A DNA stretch of 52,259 nt from PCC-10605 sp964409355 (GCA_964409355.1 CAYPDC010000011.1:1-52259); one strand, 5' to 3'; counted from the first letter of the stretch, positions 41,157-49,644 are shown. Notes: generated by a model not told the origin, from the letters alone. Program-made: numbers and translations.

Positions 41157-42977
41157 ATGATTGATAAAATTGTCCCCCAGTTAAATGAAACCTTAAAGTT
41201 AGAGAGAATCCGTCACACTTGCGCCCATGTTTTAGCCATGGCGGTACAAAGTTTATATCCCGAAACTAAAGTAACGATCGGTCCTGTCACAGACACAGGG
41301 TTTTACTATGATTTCGATCATGAAACGGCGTTGTGCGATCGCACCTCCTCCTTTACTCCAGAAGATTTAGAGAGAATAGAAGCGAAAATGAGAGAAATCA
41401 TCAAAGCTAACCTCCCAATTATCAAAGAAGTGGTAGAAAGAGGGGAAATCAAAGCCGAAATAGAACAACTAGGGGAAAATTATAAACTGGAAATATTAGA
41501 TAGTATTCCCGAAGAAGAAACCATTACCCGTTATTGGATTGGCAGTCCAGATTTTGGGAGAGTATGTTGGTGGGATTTGTGTCGAGGACCTCACCTTAAT
41601 TTTACGGGAGAAATTGATCCAAAAGCCTTTACTTTAGAAACCGTAGCGGGGGCGTATTGGCGAGGAGATGAAACCAAACCCCAATTACAAAGAATTTACG
41701 GCACTGCGTGGGAAACACCCCAAAGATTGCAGGAATATCTCACCCAAAAAGAAGAAGCGAGAAAACGAGATCATCGTAAACTAGGCAAGGAATTAAAACT
41801 CTTTAGTATTCAAGAAGATGCAGGAGGGGGGTTAGTTTTTTGGCATCCTCAAGGCGCAATGATGCGTTATCTCATCGAAGATTATTGGCGCAAAGCCCAT
41901 TTAGAAGCTGATTATCAACTGCTTTATACCCCCCATGTGGCTAACTTGGATTTGTGGAAAACCTCTGGGCATTGGGACTTTTATCGAGAAAATATGTTTG
42001 ATTCTATGGAAGTTGAACATCAAACCTATCAAATTAAACCGATGAATTGCCCTTTCCATGTTTTAACCTACAAACAAGAGTTATATTCCTATCGAGATTT
42101 TCCCCTGCGATGGGCGGAATTAGGCACAGTTTATCGTTATGAGAGATCAGGTGTTCTTCACGGTTTAATGCGGGTGAGGGGTTTTACTCAAGATGACGCT
42201 CATATTTTCTGCTTACCGGAACAAATTACCGAAGAAATTTTAGGAGTTTTGAACTTAACGGAGAAAATATTATCGGATTTTGGCTTTAGCAACTATGAAA
42301 TTAACCTCTCTACTCGCCCTGAAAAATCTGTCGGTAGTGATGATGTATGGGATTTAGCTACTCAGGCATTGATTAACGCTTTAAATCAAAAACAATGGAA
42401 TTATATCGAAGATAAGGGCGGGGGTGCTTTTTATGGACCAAAAATTGATCTCAAAATCCAAGATGCCATCGGTAGAATGTGGCAATGTTCGACTATTCAG
42501 GTTGACTTTAATTTACCTGAGCGATTTGATCTCGAATATGTAGCTGTAGATGGTACTCGTCAACGACCAATTATGATTCATCGGGCGATTTTTGGCTCAT
42601 TAGAACGCTTTTTCGGGATTTTAATTGAAAATTATGCAGGAGATTTTCCCCTATGGTTAGCACCAACTCAAATTCGCTTGTTACCTGTCAGCAACGAACA
42701 AAGAAACTATGCTCATCAAATAGCCCAAGATTTGAAACAAGAGGGTTATCGAGTGGAAATTGATCAAAGTGGAGAGAGATTGGGGAAACAAATTCGCCTT
42801 GCAGAATTAGAAAAAATCCCTTTAGTGGCAATTATTGGACAAAAAGAATTTGCTCAGAATAATTTAAGTGTTAGGGTGCGAAAATTTGGTGATTTAGGTT
42901 CAATCAGTCTCCCTGATTTAAAACAAAAATTAGCAGATGCGATCGCACATAAGGTGAAATTTAATGATATTTTATGA
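41157..42977 (+). CDS. thrS: threonyl-tRNA synthetase, likely zinc-starvation paralogue
   Basis: 606 residues. The N-terminal TGS (N1) domain of E. coli ThrRS is absent; the editing domain is present with H20xxxH24 and CRGPH. The class II core follows, and its three zinc ligands are kept (Cys in MNCPFHV, His in DDAHIFC, His in MIHRAIFGSLERF), so it still needs zinc. An anticodon-binding domain ends the protein. A Zur-type box directly upstream suggests this is the inducible copy, as with the second ThrRS of Anabaena; a housekeeping thrS elsewhere is expected but not visible here. Confidence 0.92.
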   Translation: MIDKIVPQLNETLKLERIRHTCAHVLAMAVQSLYPETKVTIGPVTDTGFYYDFDHETALCDRTSSFTPEDLERIEAKMREIIKANLPIIKEVVERGEIKAEIEQLGENYKLEILDSIPEEETITRYWIGSPDFGRVCWWDLCRGPHLNFTGEIDPKAFTLETVAGAYWRGDETKPQLQRIYGTAWETPQRLQEYLTQKEEARKRDHRKLGKELKLFSIQEDAGGGLVFWHPQGAMMRYLIEDYWRKAHLEADYQLLYTPHVANLDLWKTSGHWDFYRENMFDSMEVEHQTYQIKPMNCPFHVLTYKQELYSYRDFPLRWAELGTVYRYERSGVLHGLMRVRGFTQDDAHIFCLPEQITEEILGVLNLTEKILSDFGFSNYEINLSTRPEKSVGSDDVWDLATQALINALNQKQWNYIEDKGGGAFYGPKIDLKIQDAIGRMWQCSTIQVDFNLPERFDLEYVAVDGTRQRPIMIHRAIFGSLERFFGILIENYAGDFPLWLAPTQIRLLPVSNEQRNYAHQIAQDLKQEGYRVEIDQSGERLGKQIRLAELEKIPLVAIIGQKEFAQNNLSVRVRKFGDLGSISLPDLKQKLADAIAHKVKFNDIL

Positions 42978-42984
42978 GGTAAAA

Positions 42985-43247
42985 ATGAGTTTATCACTAA
43001 TCAAAAATAACTGGATTTTGTTAACTATAAAAATAGGTGTAAACAAGCACAAATTATCAAAATAAGTAATATTAATTATTGGTTTTTAGAAAAAATTATT
43101 TTCCCCCAAGAAAATTTTTTGTTCTATGCCCCAAAAACTGCCAAATTAGAAGTTTACAATGGTTGTAGTCCTCACATACTCTTAGAAGATAAAATTCCCT
43201 GTATAGATTTAAAAATATCGAGCAACCGAGATATAAAATGTGCCTAA
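42985..43247 (+). pseudogene. DUF1830-like small protein with a frameshift
   Basis: A GAGGT ribosome site and ATG start 8 bases after thrS read MSLSLIKNNWIL, then run into a stop; in the next frame, open to 43247, the sequence continues NYKNRCKQAQIIKISNINYW, FLEKIIFPQENFLFYAPKTA and LEVYNG...DKIPCIDLKI. The order K(I/V)QI.(R/K)I.NI..W..E...FP....LF.A...A.LE and the end DKIPC..L fit the cyanobacterial DUF1830 family (about 90 residues). One missing base near 43010-43025 would restore a single 87-codon frame. Pseudogene or sequencing error cannot be told apart. Confidence 0.65.
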
Positions 43248-43272
43248 GTTGACCTTAATAAAAGTATAAATT

Positions 43273-44265
43273 ATGAATCAAACTATTGACAATCCCATAC
43301 CAGTAACAATTATCACTGGATTTTTAGGAAGTGGTAAAACTACCCTATTAAACCATATATTAAGCCAACAAGAAGGGTTAAAAATTGCAGTTTTAGTCAA
43401 TGAATTTGGGGAGATTGGCATCGATCACGATTTAATTATTGCCACAGAAGATAATATAGTAGAATTAAATAATGGTTGTATTTGTTGTACCATTAATCAA
43501 GATTTAATTGCTACGGTGGATAAAATTTTAAATCGAGGGAAAAAGGTAGATTACTTAATAGTAGAAACCACAGGAATAGCCGATCCTTTACCTATTGCTC
43601 TTACTTTTTTAGCTACTAATTTAAGATCAAAAACCCGTTTAGATTCTATTATCACTTTAGCTGATTGTGAAAACTTTAGTTTAGATAAATTTGAGCATAG
43701 TGAAGCGGTAATTAGTCAATTCACTTATGCGGATATAGTCTTACTTAATAAAACCGACTTAGTTGAGGTGAATAGGATTCAAAAAATTGAAAGCAAAATT
43801 ACTAATTTAAAGGAAGGAATTAGAATTATTAAAACCACTAATTCTCAAGCACCTCTCCCCCTAATTTTGAGTGTTGGATTATTTGAATCGGAACAGTATT
43901 TTAATGGAGAAAAACAGCCTAATAACCATGATCATGATCACGAACATCATCACCATCATGATCATTCTCATCACTTAGAAAACGATGGTTTTGTTTCTCT
44001 TTCTTTTGAGTGCGATCGACCTTTAAGTATTAGGAAATTTCAATATTTTTTAGATAATAAACTACCAAAAGAAGTATTTAGAGCAAAAGGTATTTTATGG
44101 TTTGAAGACAGTGAATTTAAACATATTTTTCACCTCAGTGGTACAAGATTTACCATCCATGATGAACAGTGGCAAACTCCTCCAAAAAATCAATTAGTTT
44201 TTATAGGCAAAAACCTAAAAAAAGAGGAATTAAAGAGCCTATTAAAATCATGTTTTATCTTTTAA
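43273..44265 (+). CDS. COG0523 (CobW/ZTP-family) GTPase metallochaperone with His-rich loop
   Basis: 330 residues. P-loop GFLGSGKTTLL (16-26), metal-binding CICC (69-72 in GCICCTIN), G3 ETTGIADP, G4 NKTD, and a CobW C-terminal domain (EVFRAKGILWF). Between the domains lies a His/Asp-rich segment (about 217-235, with HHHHH). COG0523 proteins deliver metals to client enzymes; those under Zur control generally handle zinc. It follows thrS and the DUF1830-like frame without its own Zur-type box, so it is probably in their transcript. Confidence 0.9.
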   Translation: MNQTIDNPIPVTIITGFLGSGKTTLLNHILSQQEGLKIAVLVNEFGEIGIDHDLIIATEDNIVELNNGCICCTINQDLIATVDKILNRGKKVDYLIVETTGIADPLPIALTFLATNLRSKTRLDSIITLADCENFSLDKFEHSEAVISQFTYADIVLLNKTDLVEVNRIQKIESKITNLKEGIRIIKTTNSQAPLPLILSVGLFESEQYFNGEKQPNNHDHDHEHHHHHDHSHHLENDGFVSLSFECDRPLSIRKFQYFLDNKLPKEVFRAKGILWFEDSEFKHIFHLSGTRFTIHDEQWQTPPKNQLVFIGKNLKKEELKSLLKSCFIF

Positions 44266-44293
44266 AATTAACAAAAATAATATTGATTAATCA

Positions 44294-45340
44294 ATGATGA
44301 AAAACCTAACAATGAACCTATCGGATGCTCTGCCAAATATCCCAAAAATGGGATTGCCTGTAACCATAATCACAGGATTTTTAGGCAGTGGTAAAACCAC
44401 ATTATTAAACTATATTTTACAAAATAGGGAGGGATTAAACGTTGCTGTTTTAGTGAACGAATTTGGAGATATTAACATTGATGCTCAATTATTAATCTCC
44501 ATTGATGAAAATATGATTGAGTTGGGAAATGGTTGTATTTGTTGCACCATTAATGATAATTTAGTTGATACTATTTATCAAGTTTTAGAAAGAGAAGATA
44601 AAGTCGATTATCTAATTATTGAAACCACTGGATTAGCCGAACCTCTTCCTATTATTCTCACTTTTTTAGGTACTGAATTAAAGTTTTTAACTCGTCTTGA
44701 TTCTATTATCACTGTGGTGGATGCGGAAGGTTTTACTTATGAGCATTTTGACAGTGAAGTAGCTTTAAATCAAATTCGTTATGCAGATTTGATTATTTTG
44801 AATAAAACTGACTTAGTAAATGAAAAAAAATTACGAGATTTAGAGGCATTAATTAGGGATGAAAAAGAAGGAGCAAGAATTTTAGATAGTCAATTTTCTC
44901 AAGTGCCTTTAGCCTTAATTTTAGATATTCATTTAACTAAAGAATCTCATTATAAAAGCCAAATTCAAGACTTTAGAAAAAATCATGAAAAATATAGTAA
45001 TAATCACCTAAAAAATGAAGGTTTTACTTATGTTTCTTTTAGGTGCGATCGCCCCTTTGATATAGAAAAATTTGAGCATTTTCTCGCAGAAATAATGCCT
45101 GAAGAAGTATTTAGGGCAAAAGGAATATTATGGTTTAATGTTAGCAATGCCAGACATATTTTTCAGTTAAGCGGCCCTCGTTATGACTTAAAGGAAGAAG
45201 ATTGGACAACAGAACCAGAAAATCAATTAGTCTTAATTGGCAAAAATTTAGATCAACAAAATATTTTACAAGAATTAAATAATTGTCTCGTGAAAAAAGA
45301 AGAAAAAAATTTATTTATCCTAGCTGATTTACCCTTTTAA
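44294..45340 (+). CDS. second COG0523 (CobW-family) GTPase metallochaperone, no His-rich loop
   Basis: 348 residues, clearly a paralogue of the gene before it: P-loop GFLGSGKTTLL (28-38), CICC (81-84), ETTGLAEP, NKTD and EVFRAKGILWF. The interdomain segment is KSQIQDFRKNHEKYSNN rather than a His-rich run. The tandem pair probably arose by duplication and then specialised, one copy able to store or accept metal through histidines. Spacing of 28 bases implies co-transcription. Confidence 0.9.
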   Translation: MMKNLTMNLSDALPNIPKMGLPVTIITGFLGSGKTTLLNYILQNREGLNVAVLVNEFGDINIDAQLLISIDENMIELGNGCICCTINDNLVDTIYQVLEREDKVDYLIIETTGLAEPLPIILTFLGTELKFLTRLDSIITVVDAEGFTYEHFDSEVALNQIRYADLIILNKTDLVNEKKLRDLEALIRDEKEGARILDSQFSQVPLALILDIHLTKESHYKSQIQDFRKNHEKYSNNHLKNEGFTYVSFRCDRPFDIEKFEHFLAEIMPEEVFRAKGILWFNVSNARHIFQLSGPRYDLKEEDWTTEPENQLVLIGKNLDQQNILQELNNCLVKKEEKNLFILADLPF

Positions 45341-45484
45341 AACTGTGAATAATCCCATTAATAACAATAGATATATCCAATAATTCCTAAAATTCAATCA
45401 AGATGGCTTAATCGGTGCGATCGCTCCCTAAAGAACACCTAAAATAATACTTTATGACAAAACTTCCCTCCTATTGCTAAAATA

Positions 45485-45504
45485 TTGATAACGATTATCA
45501 TTTT
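45485..45504. promoter_or_regulatory. Zur-type operator in front of hemB
   Basis: TGATAACGATTATCATTT (45486-45503) with exact inverted arms GATAA/TTATC, ending 6 bases before the hemB start codon. It differs from the two other boxes by one base in the centre. The position would block initiation directly. Confidence 0.8.
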
Positions 45505-45509
45505 ATTTT

Positions 45510-46496
45510 ATGTCTTCACTATTACATCGCCCAAGACGTTTACGCAGTACAGAATCACTTCGATCGATGGTACAAGAGAACCATCTGACTATCAATGATT
45601 TAATTTATCCAGTATTTGTGATAGAAGGGGAAAACATCAAAGAAGAAATCCCCTCCATGCCGAATTGTTATCGTTTTTCCCTCGATTTATTACTTTTAGA
45701 ATTACAAGAAGTTTTTGATTTAGCCATAAATGCCATCGCACTTTTTCCATTAATTGCTGATGAAAAAAAAGACAACGAAGGTAAAGAAAGTTATAATCCT
45801 AATGGTTTAGTACAACGTACCGTTAAAGCTATTAAAGCAAAAATACCACAATTAACAGTAATTACCGATATTGCCCTTGATCCTTACTCTACTTACGGCC
45901 ATGATGGTATTGTTAAAGATGGAGAAATATTGAATGATGAAACTGTGGAAGTATTGGTAAAAATGGCGTTATCCCATGCTGAGGCTGGGGCGGATATGGT
46001 TGCCCCTTCCGATATGATGGATGGTAGAATTGGGGCAATTAGAAAAGCATTGGATGAGGAAGGCTGGATAAATACAGGAATCCTAGCCTATTCAGCAAAA
46101 TATGCCTCAGCTTATTATGGACCGTTTCGAGATGCTTTAGAATCAGCACCAAAATTTGGAGACAAAAAAACTTATCAGATGGATTACGCCAACGGTAAAG
46201 AAGCGATTAAAGAAGTCGCCTTAGACATTAAAGAGGGTGCAGATATGGTAATGATTAAACCAGCTTTAGCCTACTTAGATATTATTCGACGGGTGCGAGA
46301 CTATACCAATTTACCCGTAGTCGCCTATAACGTTAGTGGCGAATATTCCATGATAAAAGCCGCCAGTCAAAGAGGATGGATTGATGAAGATAAAGTAGTG
46401 TTAGAAACCCTTACCAGTATGAAAAGAGCAGGTGCGGATTTGATTTTAACCTATTTTGCCAAACAAATAGCCCAACAATTAAGCCAACATTCATAA
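45510..46496 (+). CDS. hemB: porphobilinogen synthase (HemB), zinc-independent type
   Basis: Joins two 5-aminolevulinates to porphobilinogen, in haem and chlorophyll synthesis. 328 residues. Both Schiff-base lysines are present (K197 in SAKYASAYYGPFRDA, K250 in MVMIKPALAYLD). The site that binds catalytic zinc in E. coli through three cysteines reads D120-I-A-L-D ... GHDG, i.e. Ala122, Asp124 and Asp132, the cysteine-free (magnesium-type) form. With a Zur-type box in front, it fits a zinc-sparing replacement; whether a zinc-type HemB exists elsewhere is unknown. Confidence 0.95.
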   Translation: MSSLLHRPRRLRSTESLRSMVQENHLTINDLIYPVFVIEGENIKEEIPSMPNCYRFSLDLLLLELQEVFDLAINAIALFPLIADEKKDNEGKESYNPNGLVQRTVKAIKAKIPQLTVITDIALDPYSTYGHDGIVKDGEILNDETVEVLVKMALSHAEAGADMVAPSDMMDGRIGAIRKALDEEGWINTGILAYSAKYASAYYGPFRDALESAPKFGDKKTYQMDYANGKEAIKEVALDIKEGADMVMIKPALAYLDIIRRVRDYTNLPVVAYNVSGEYSMIKAASQRGWIDEDKVVLETLTSMKRAGADLILTYFAKQIAQQLSQHS

Positions 46497-46526
46497 TATA
46501 TTCTTATTTCGATCGTACGATCGTAG

Positions 46527-46544
46527 TAACTCCTTTAGGGGTTA
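46527..46544 (+). terminator. possible hemB terminator
   Basis: TAACTCC, loop TTTA, GGGGTTA (7-bp stem including one G-T pair), 31 bases after the hemB stop, followed by TTAAAAC rather than a T-run. A GATCGTACGATC palindrome lies just before it. A terminator role is plausible only. Confidence 0.45.
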
Positions 46545-46622
46545 TTAAAACAATGATTATTAAAAAAAACGATCCCACAGCCCCAGATTGTACTTATTAG
46601 GATCGCCAATATGAAATATTAT

Positions 46623-47247
46623 TTATTTAATTAAGATTTCTATTTCATTATCTGTGAAGCCAAATTGTCTGAAAATCCTTAATACATAAGGAGGAGACAT
46701 TTCTTTTGCACCTATATCAATGGGAACAACTCTTTTTTTTCCCTCAAATTCACGAAAGTATAAACGATGATCTCCTTTTCCTTCTCGATAATATTTACAC
46801 CCTGCTTTTTCTAAAATTTTAATGGATACGAGTGAGAAGTCCCTAGTTTCAGTGGAACGAACTAGGGATGAAAACGAGTCCTAACGTGTTATAATATAGC
46901 TGGTCATTGACCCACCCGACCGACTAAAAGGGTTGCGAACTACTAGCGGTAGATCGGGGAAGCAATCAACCCACTGACCCTCTGAACAAGTTTTTATGGA
47001 CATGGTTGAGAAGCGAATAGAATTTGTATTCTATGGAACTGCGGAAGGCGGTTTCCTGCTCGGGTTGGCGAAAGCCATAAAGCCTAGAAATAGGCAGAGA
47101 TGCTGAGTAAGACTCGACAATACTTAGATTTAGTTCGGAGTATGGTAAAGCGTTGGCAGATGAGACGAGAAGCTCACATTTCAGCGAAGCGAATGTGAGT
47201 ACTTCACTTAGTTCTTTAGGTTTGAGAGAAGGTATATTTTTAGGCAT
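46623..47247 (-). pseudogene. hicA: hicA toxin gene split by a mobile element
   Basis: The first 13 codons (MPKNIPSLKPKEL, 47247-47209) and the last 66 plus stop (IKILEKAGCKYYREGKGDHR onward, 46823-46623) are separated by 385 bases. Joining the two edges restores an uninterrupted 79-codon HicA reading CCT AAA GAA CTA ATT AAA, with no duplicated target bases. The catalytic His is in GDHRLYF. HicA is an mRNA-cleaving toxin; here it cannot be made intact. The start overlaps the hicB stop by 8 bases, the normal coupled arrangement. Confidence 0.8.
46824..47208. mobile_element. non-autonomous IS200/IS605-like element (copy B) inserted in hicA
   Basis: 385 bases without transposase. The left end has the hairpin GAAGTCCCTAGTT...AACTAGGG; the right end has GAAGCTCACATTC-type pairing with GAATGTGAG and closes TACTTCACT. 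Both ends and the blocks CGGAAGGCGG, AAAGCC and GTAAGACTCG are shared with copy A at 6255-6583. The edges are exact because the interrupted hicA can be rejoined in frame. Absence of a target duplication fits IS200/IS605 single-strand transposition. The right-end region may encode a TnpB-type guide RNA relic. Confidence 0.65.
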
Positions 47248-47497
47248 ATACTTTCCTCAATTCGTAAATATCCGTTTCTTCTTCTATGGTTAAAAATTCA
47301 TGTAATTCCTTAATTGAGAGAGGAGATGAATAAATATTATTTTCAGATTGATAAATTTCTTCAAAGGAGGCGATCGCTTCTTGAAGTTTATCAATAGCTT
47401 GTTGTTGAGTTTCACCCTGTGCCACTAAACCATTCTCTAAACATAATGAAACCCAACATTTTTTACTTTCTCTTAAAATTATTGTATGGAAGTTCAT
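47240..47497 (-). CDS. hicB: HicB-family antitoxin
   Basis: 85 residues with the HicB partial RNase-H-like fold: FHTIILRESKKCWVSLCLEN, then GLVAQGETQQQAIDKLQEAI. This neutralises HicA by direct binding. The gene is intact although the toxin gene downstream is broken, which is the only viable way round for the loss of one partner. It precedes hicA, an order often seen in hicBA pairs. Confidence 0.8.
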   Translation of the reverse strand: MNFHTIILRESKKCWVSLCLENGLVAQGETQQQAIDKLQEAIASFEEIYQSENNIYSSPLSIKELHEFLTIEEETDIYELRKVYA

Positions 47498-47662
47498 TGA
47501 TTTTTACTGATATTTATAACTAACTTATTTTAGCTTAATTTATCTACCTTTTTAGGGTAGAAAACGTTAATTTCTTCACTCATTACTCTTCAGAAACTAA
47601 AACTCATAGTTAGTAGCTGAAAGCGTTACTATAAGGCAGTTTCTGAGGTTATTTTGCAGGAA

Positions 47663-48359
47663 CTATTTACCTATGTAGATTGTCTGTGATTCAACTACTT
47701 TCACACGGATGGTTCTGCCTAAAAGAAGATCCTTGACTTGTTCTTCAAACTTACTCAGAGGGGGAATTTCTCCGTCTCCCAAGAGGAGGAGATTTACTGT
47801 TCTGTCCGCCGTTTCAGCATCAACCCTCAGAAGACGATACCCTGAACCGTCTAGTCATTCTTGTGCAAGGGCATAGGTTCTGGAGGAAATCTTATTAGTG
47901 ACGATCAGATAGATCGATTAAATGGGGTGATGTACGGATCATAATCTGCTGAATTGCATCCGGCTCGGTGACTTCGGCGATGGGCAGTGTCAGGATGAAT
48001 CCCACCCCGATCGCCATGGCAATCCCTGCAAAGCTGACAAGCATTGTGCTGACAATTTTGCCCTGATCTCCAATGCTCACACTGAAAGCCAAACCCATGA
48101 TCGGTAACATCAAAGGAGCAACGATCATCGCACCAATTATAACCGCTACGGAGTCCCCCAAAAGCCCAAATGTGGCGATACTTGCCGCCAATACTAGCAG
48201 ACAGGCAAACTTAAAAAATTTTGGTCCGCGCCATACTCTCTCAAATATTAATTCTTCGGAGACTCGTTCTACTTCCTCCTTCAGACAAAAAAATGCCGAA
48301 TAAAAATATATTGTAGCTCTAGCAGACTCCAAAAGAACTGAACTCGAGCAGCTAACCAA
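47663..48359 (-). pseudogene. DUF389 membrane protein, internally deleted
   Basis: The 5' part encodes membrane helices of the DUF389 family (FACLLVLAASIATFGLLGDS, AVIIGAMIVAPLMLPIMGLA, then VGFILTLPIAEVTEPDAI and IMIRTSPHLIDLS). It then breaks at about 47895. In other frames an in-frame TGA and a surviving C-terminal piece follow (RLLRVDAETADRTVNLLLLG to ESQTIYIGK, stop at 47663). The middle of the protein, with the remaining helices, is missing. No good start is seen at the 5' end. Confidence 0.7.
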
Positions 48360-48731
48360 GAAAGGAAAAATAGCCGATTACGAAATAAACCATGCCAGAA
48401 TACTGCTTAGGGTTTGCTGAAAAAGTTTTTTGATGAAGAGAGGGAAGAGGGAAAAGGGAAGAGTGAATAAGTCACAAAAATCAAGGTTTCGAGGCTTTAT
48501 ATTAATACATAATACAAAGGTTGTTTTAAATAAAACTTAGTAAAAAATGCTCAGTTTTTAAGTAAAAATTGCCAAAAATGCGCACTTTTTTTCAAAATAT
48601 AGCAATCAGGAATGATTTGTGAGATTTTAATGGAAAACGATTCTCCCCTCGCCCTCTGGGAGAGGGGTTGGGGGTGAGGGCAGATAGTATTATGTTCTCA
48701 TGACTGATTCCTGATTGCTATAATTGATTTT
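48360..48731. other. 372-base non-coding region
   Basis: Purine-rich low-complexity sequence (GAAGAGAGGGAAGAGGG near 48433) and a 125-base inverted-repeat element. A GGGTTTGCTGAAAAAG stretch near 48410 resembles IS ends but is not enough to name one. No gene was found. Confidence 0.55.
48598..48722. repeat. 125-bp inverted-repeat (MITE-like) element
   Basis: The ends are a perfect 16-base inverted repeat: TATAGCAATCAGGAAT (48598-48613) and ATTCCTGATTGCTATA (48707-48722). The interior contains CCCTC..GGGAGAGGG and GTTGGGGGTGAGGG blocks that fold strongly. The left end resembles TATAGCAATC at 3824, where the rest of the repeat has diverged. Confidence 0.65.
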
Positions 48732-49496
48732 CTAATTATACAAAATAACATAATGAGCAAAGATTTCTTCTTCAATATTTTTCACTTCTAACAACTTTAA
48801 ACTAATAGGTAAAGATAAATTATCTAAAACAGAAGATAATAAAAAACTAGGAGCATTGACACTACCTATCAATAAAGGACAAATAGTTACCCATAAGTCA
48901 TCAATTAAACCCTCTTTTAAGAAGGATGATATTAAATTACCCCCTCCTAAAATAGCAATTTTATTTAAGTTTAAATATTGTATTTTTTTCAGGAAATATG
49001 TCCAGTTAATCTGCGATGATTCTAATGTAAAAACATGATGAAAATAAGGCTGATTATCTATATTTAACAGTGATTTTAGCTTATTTTCATGGACATTTAA
49101 AACATTTTTGAGAGAAAAAGCCTTTAGGTTTTCCTGCCATTGATGCAACCCTTCTTGAGTCGTAATTAAGCCACGAGGTAACGGTTGAGAAAAAAAAGCC
49201 CATTCAGGTTGTAGATTACCAGAAGGTGAACAAACTAGGTGTAACGGTTGGGGCGGTTGTTGTCGTGCTTCCCTTTGCCTTAATAAATCGGAATCTTTAA
49301 TTGATAAACTTGTACCATAAGCTCTGAGAGTATTTGCCCCAAAAATCACCGCATCACATAAAGATACTTGAGTTTCTAAATGATGAAAGTCATTGGGAGA
49401 AGTAAAAGTTGCCCTCATATTGACATCGATGCCAATCTTACCATCTAAACTCATGGCAATAATGGCGGTAATTTGGAACTTATTTTGGTTAAACAT
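48732..49496 (-). CDS. RibD C-terminal domain (dihydrofolate-reductase-like) reductase
   Basis: About 254 residues of the pyrimidine reductase fold: ITAIIAMSLDGKIG at the start, DAVIFGANTLRAYG, and late IAILGGGNLISSFLKEGLID followed by LWVTICPLLIG, the NADPH-binding and family end motifs. It lacks the deaminase half of bifunctional RibD, so it may supply or duplicate the riboflavin reductase step or have another substrate. Start uncertain: ATGs at 49505, 49502 and 49496 and a TTG at 49526 are in frame; 49496 sits closest to the conserved N-terminus. Confidence 0.82.
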   Translation of the reverse strand: MFNQNKFQITAIIAMSLDGKIGIDVNMRATFTSPNDFHHLETQVSLCDAVIFGANTLRAYGTSLSIKDSDLLRQREARQQPPQPLHLVCSPSGNLQPEWAFFSQPLPRGLITTQEGLHQWQENLKAFSLKNVLNVHENKLKSLLNIDNQPYFHHVFTLESSQINWTYFLKKIQYLNLNKIAILGGGNLISSFLKEGLIDDLWVTICPLLIGSVNAPSFLLSSVLDNLSLPISLKLLEVKNIEEEIFAHYVILYN

Positions 49497-49644
49497 TAAC
49501 ATCATCAGGGTAACTATAAACCTCAATGCCTTATTTTACGAAGTTTTTGACATCAAACTCAGGTATCTTGCTCCTAACGATCCGATCGCACTGTAATTAT
49601 GCTAGAATTCTATCAAATTCACTATCCGTTTTCTCCCTATTTAT

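Noticed and set aside
44265..44294. ATTGATTAATCAAT palindrome before the second COG0523 gene as a fourth Zur box
   Set aside because: It lacks the GATAAT..ATTATC core of the other three boxes and sits between genes likely to be co-transcribed.
46966..47247. Open frame of 93 codons beginning MPKNIPSLKPKEL
   Set aside because: Only the first 13 codons are real (start of hicA); the rest is translation of the inserted element.
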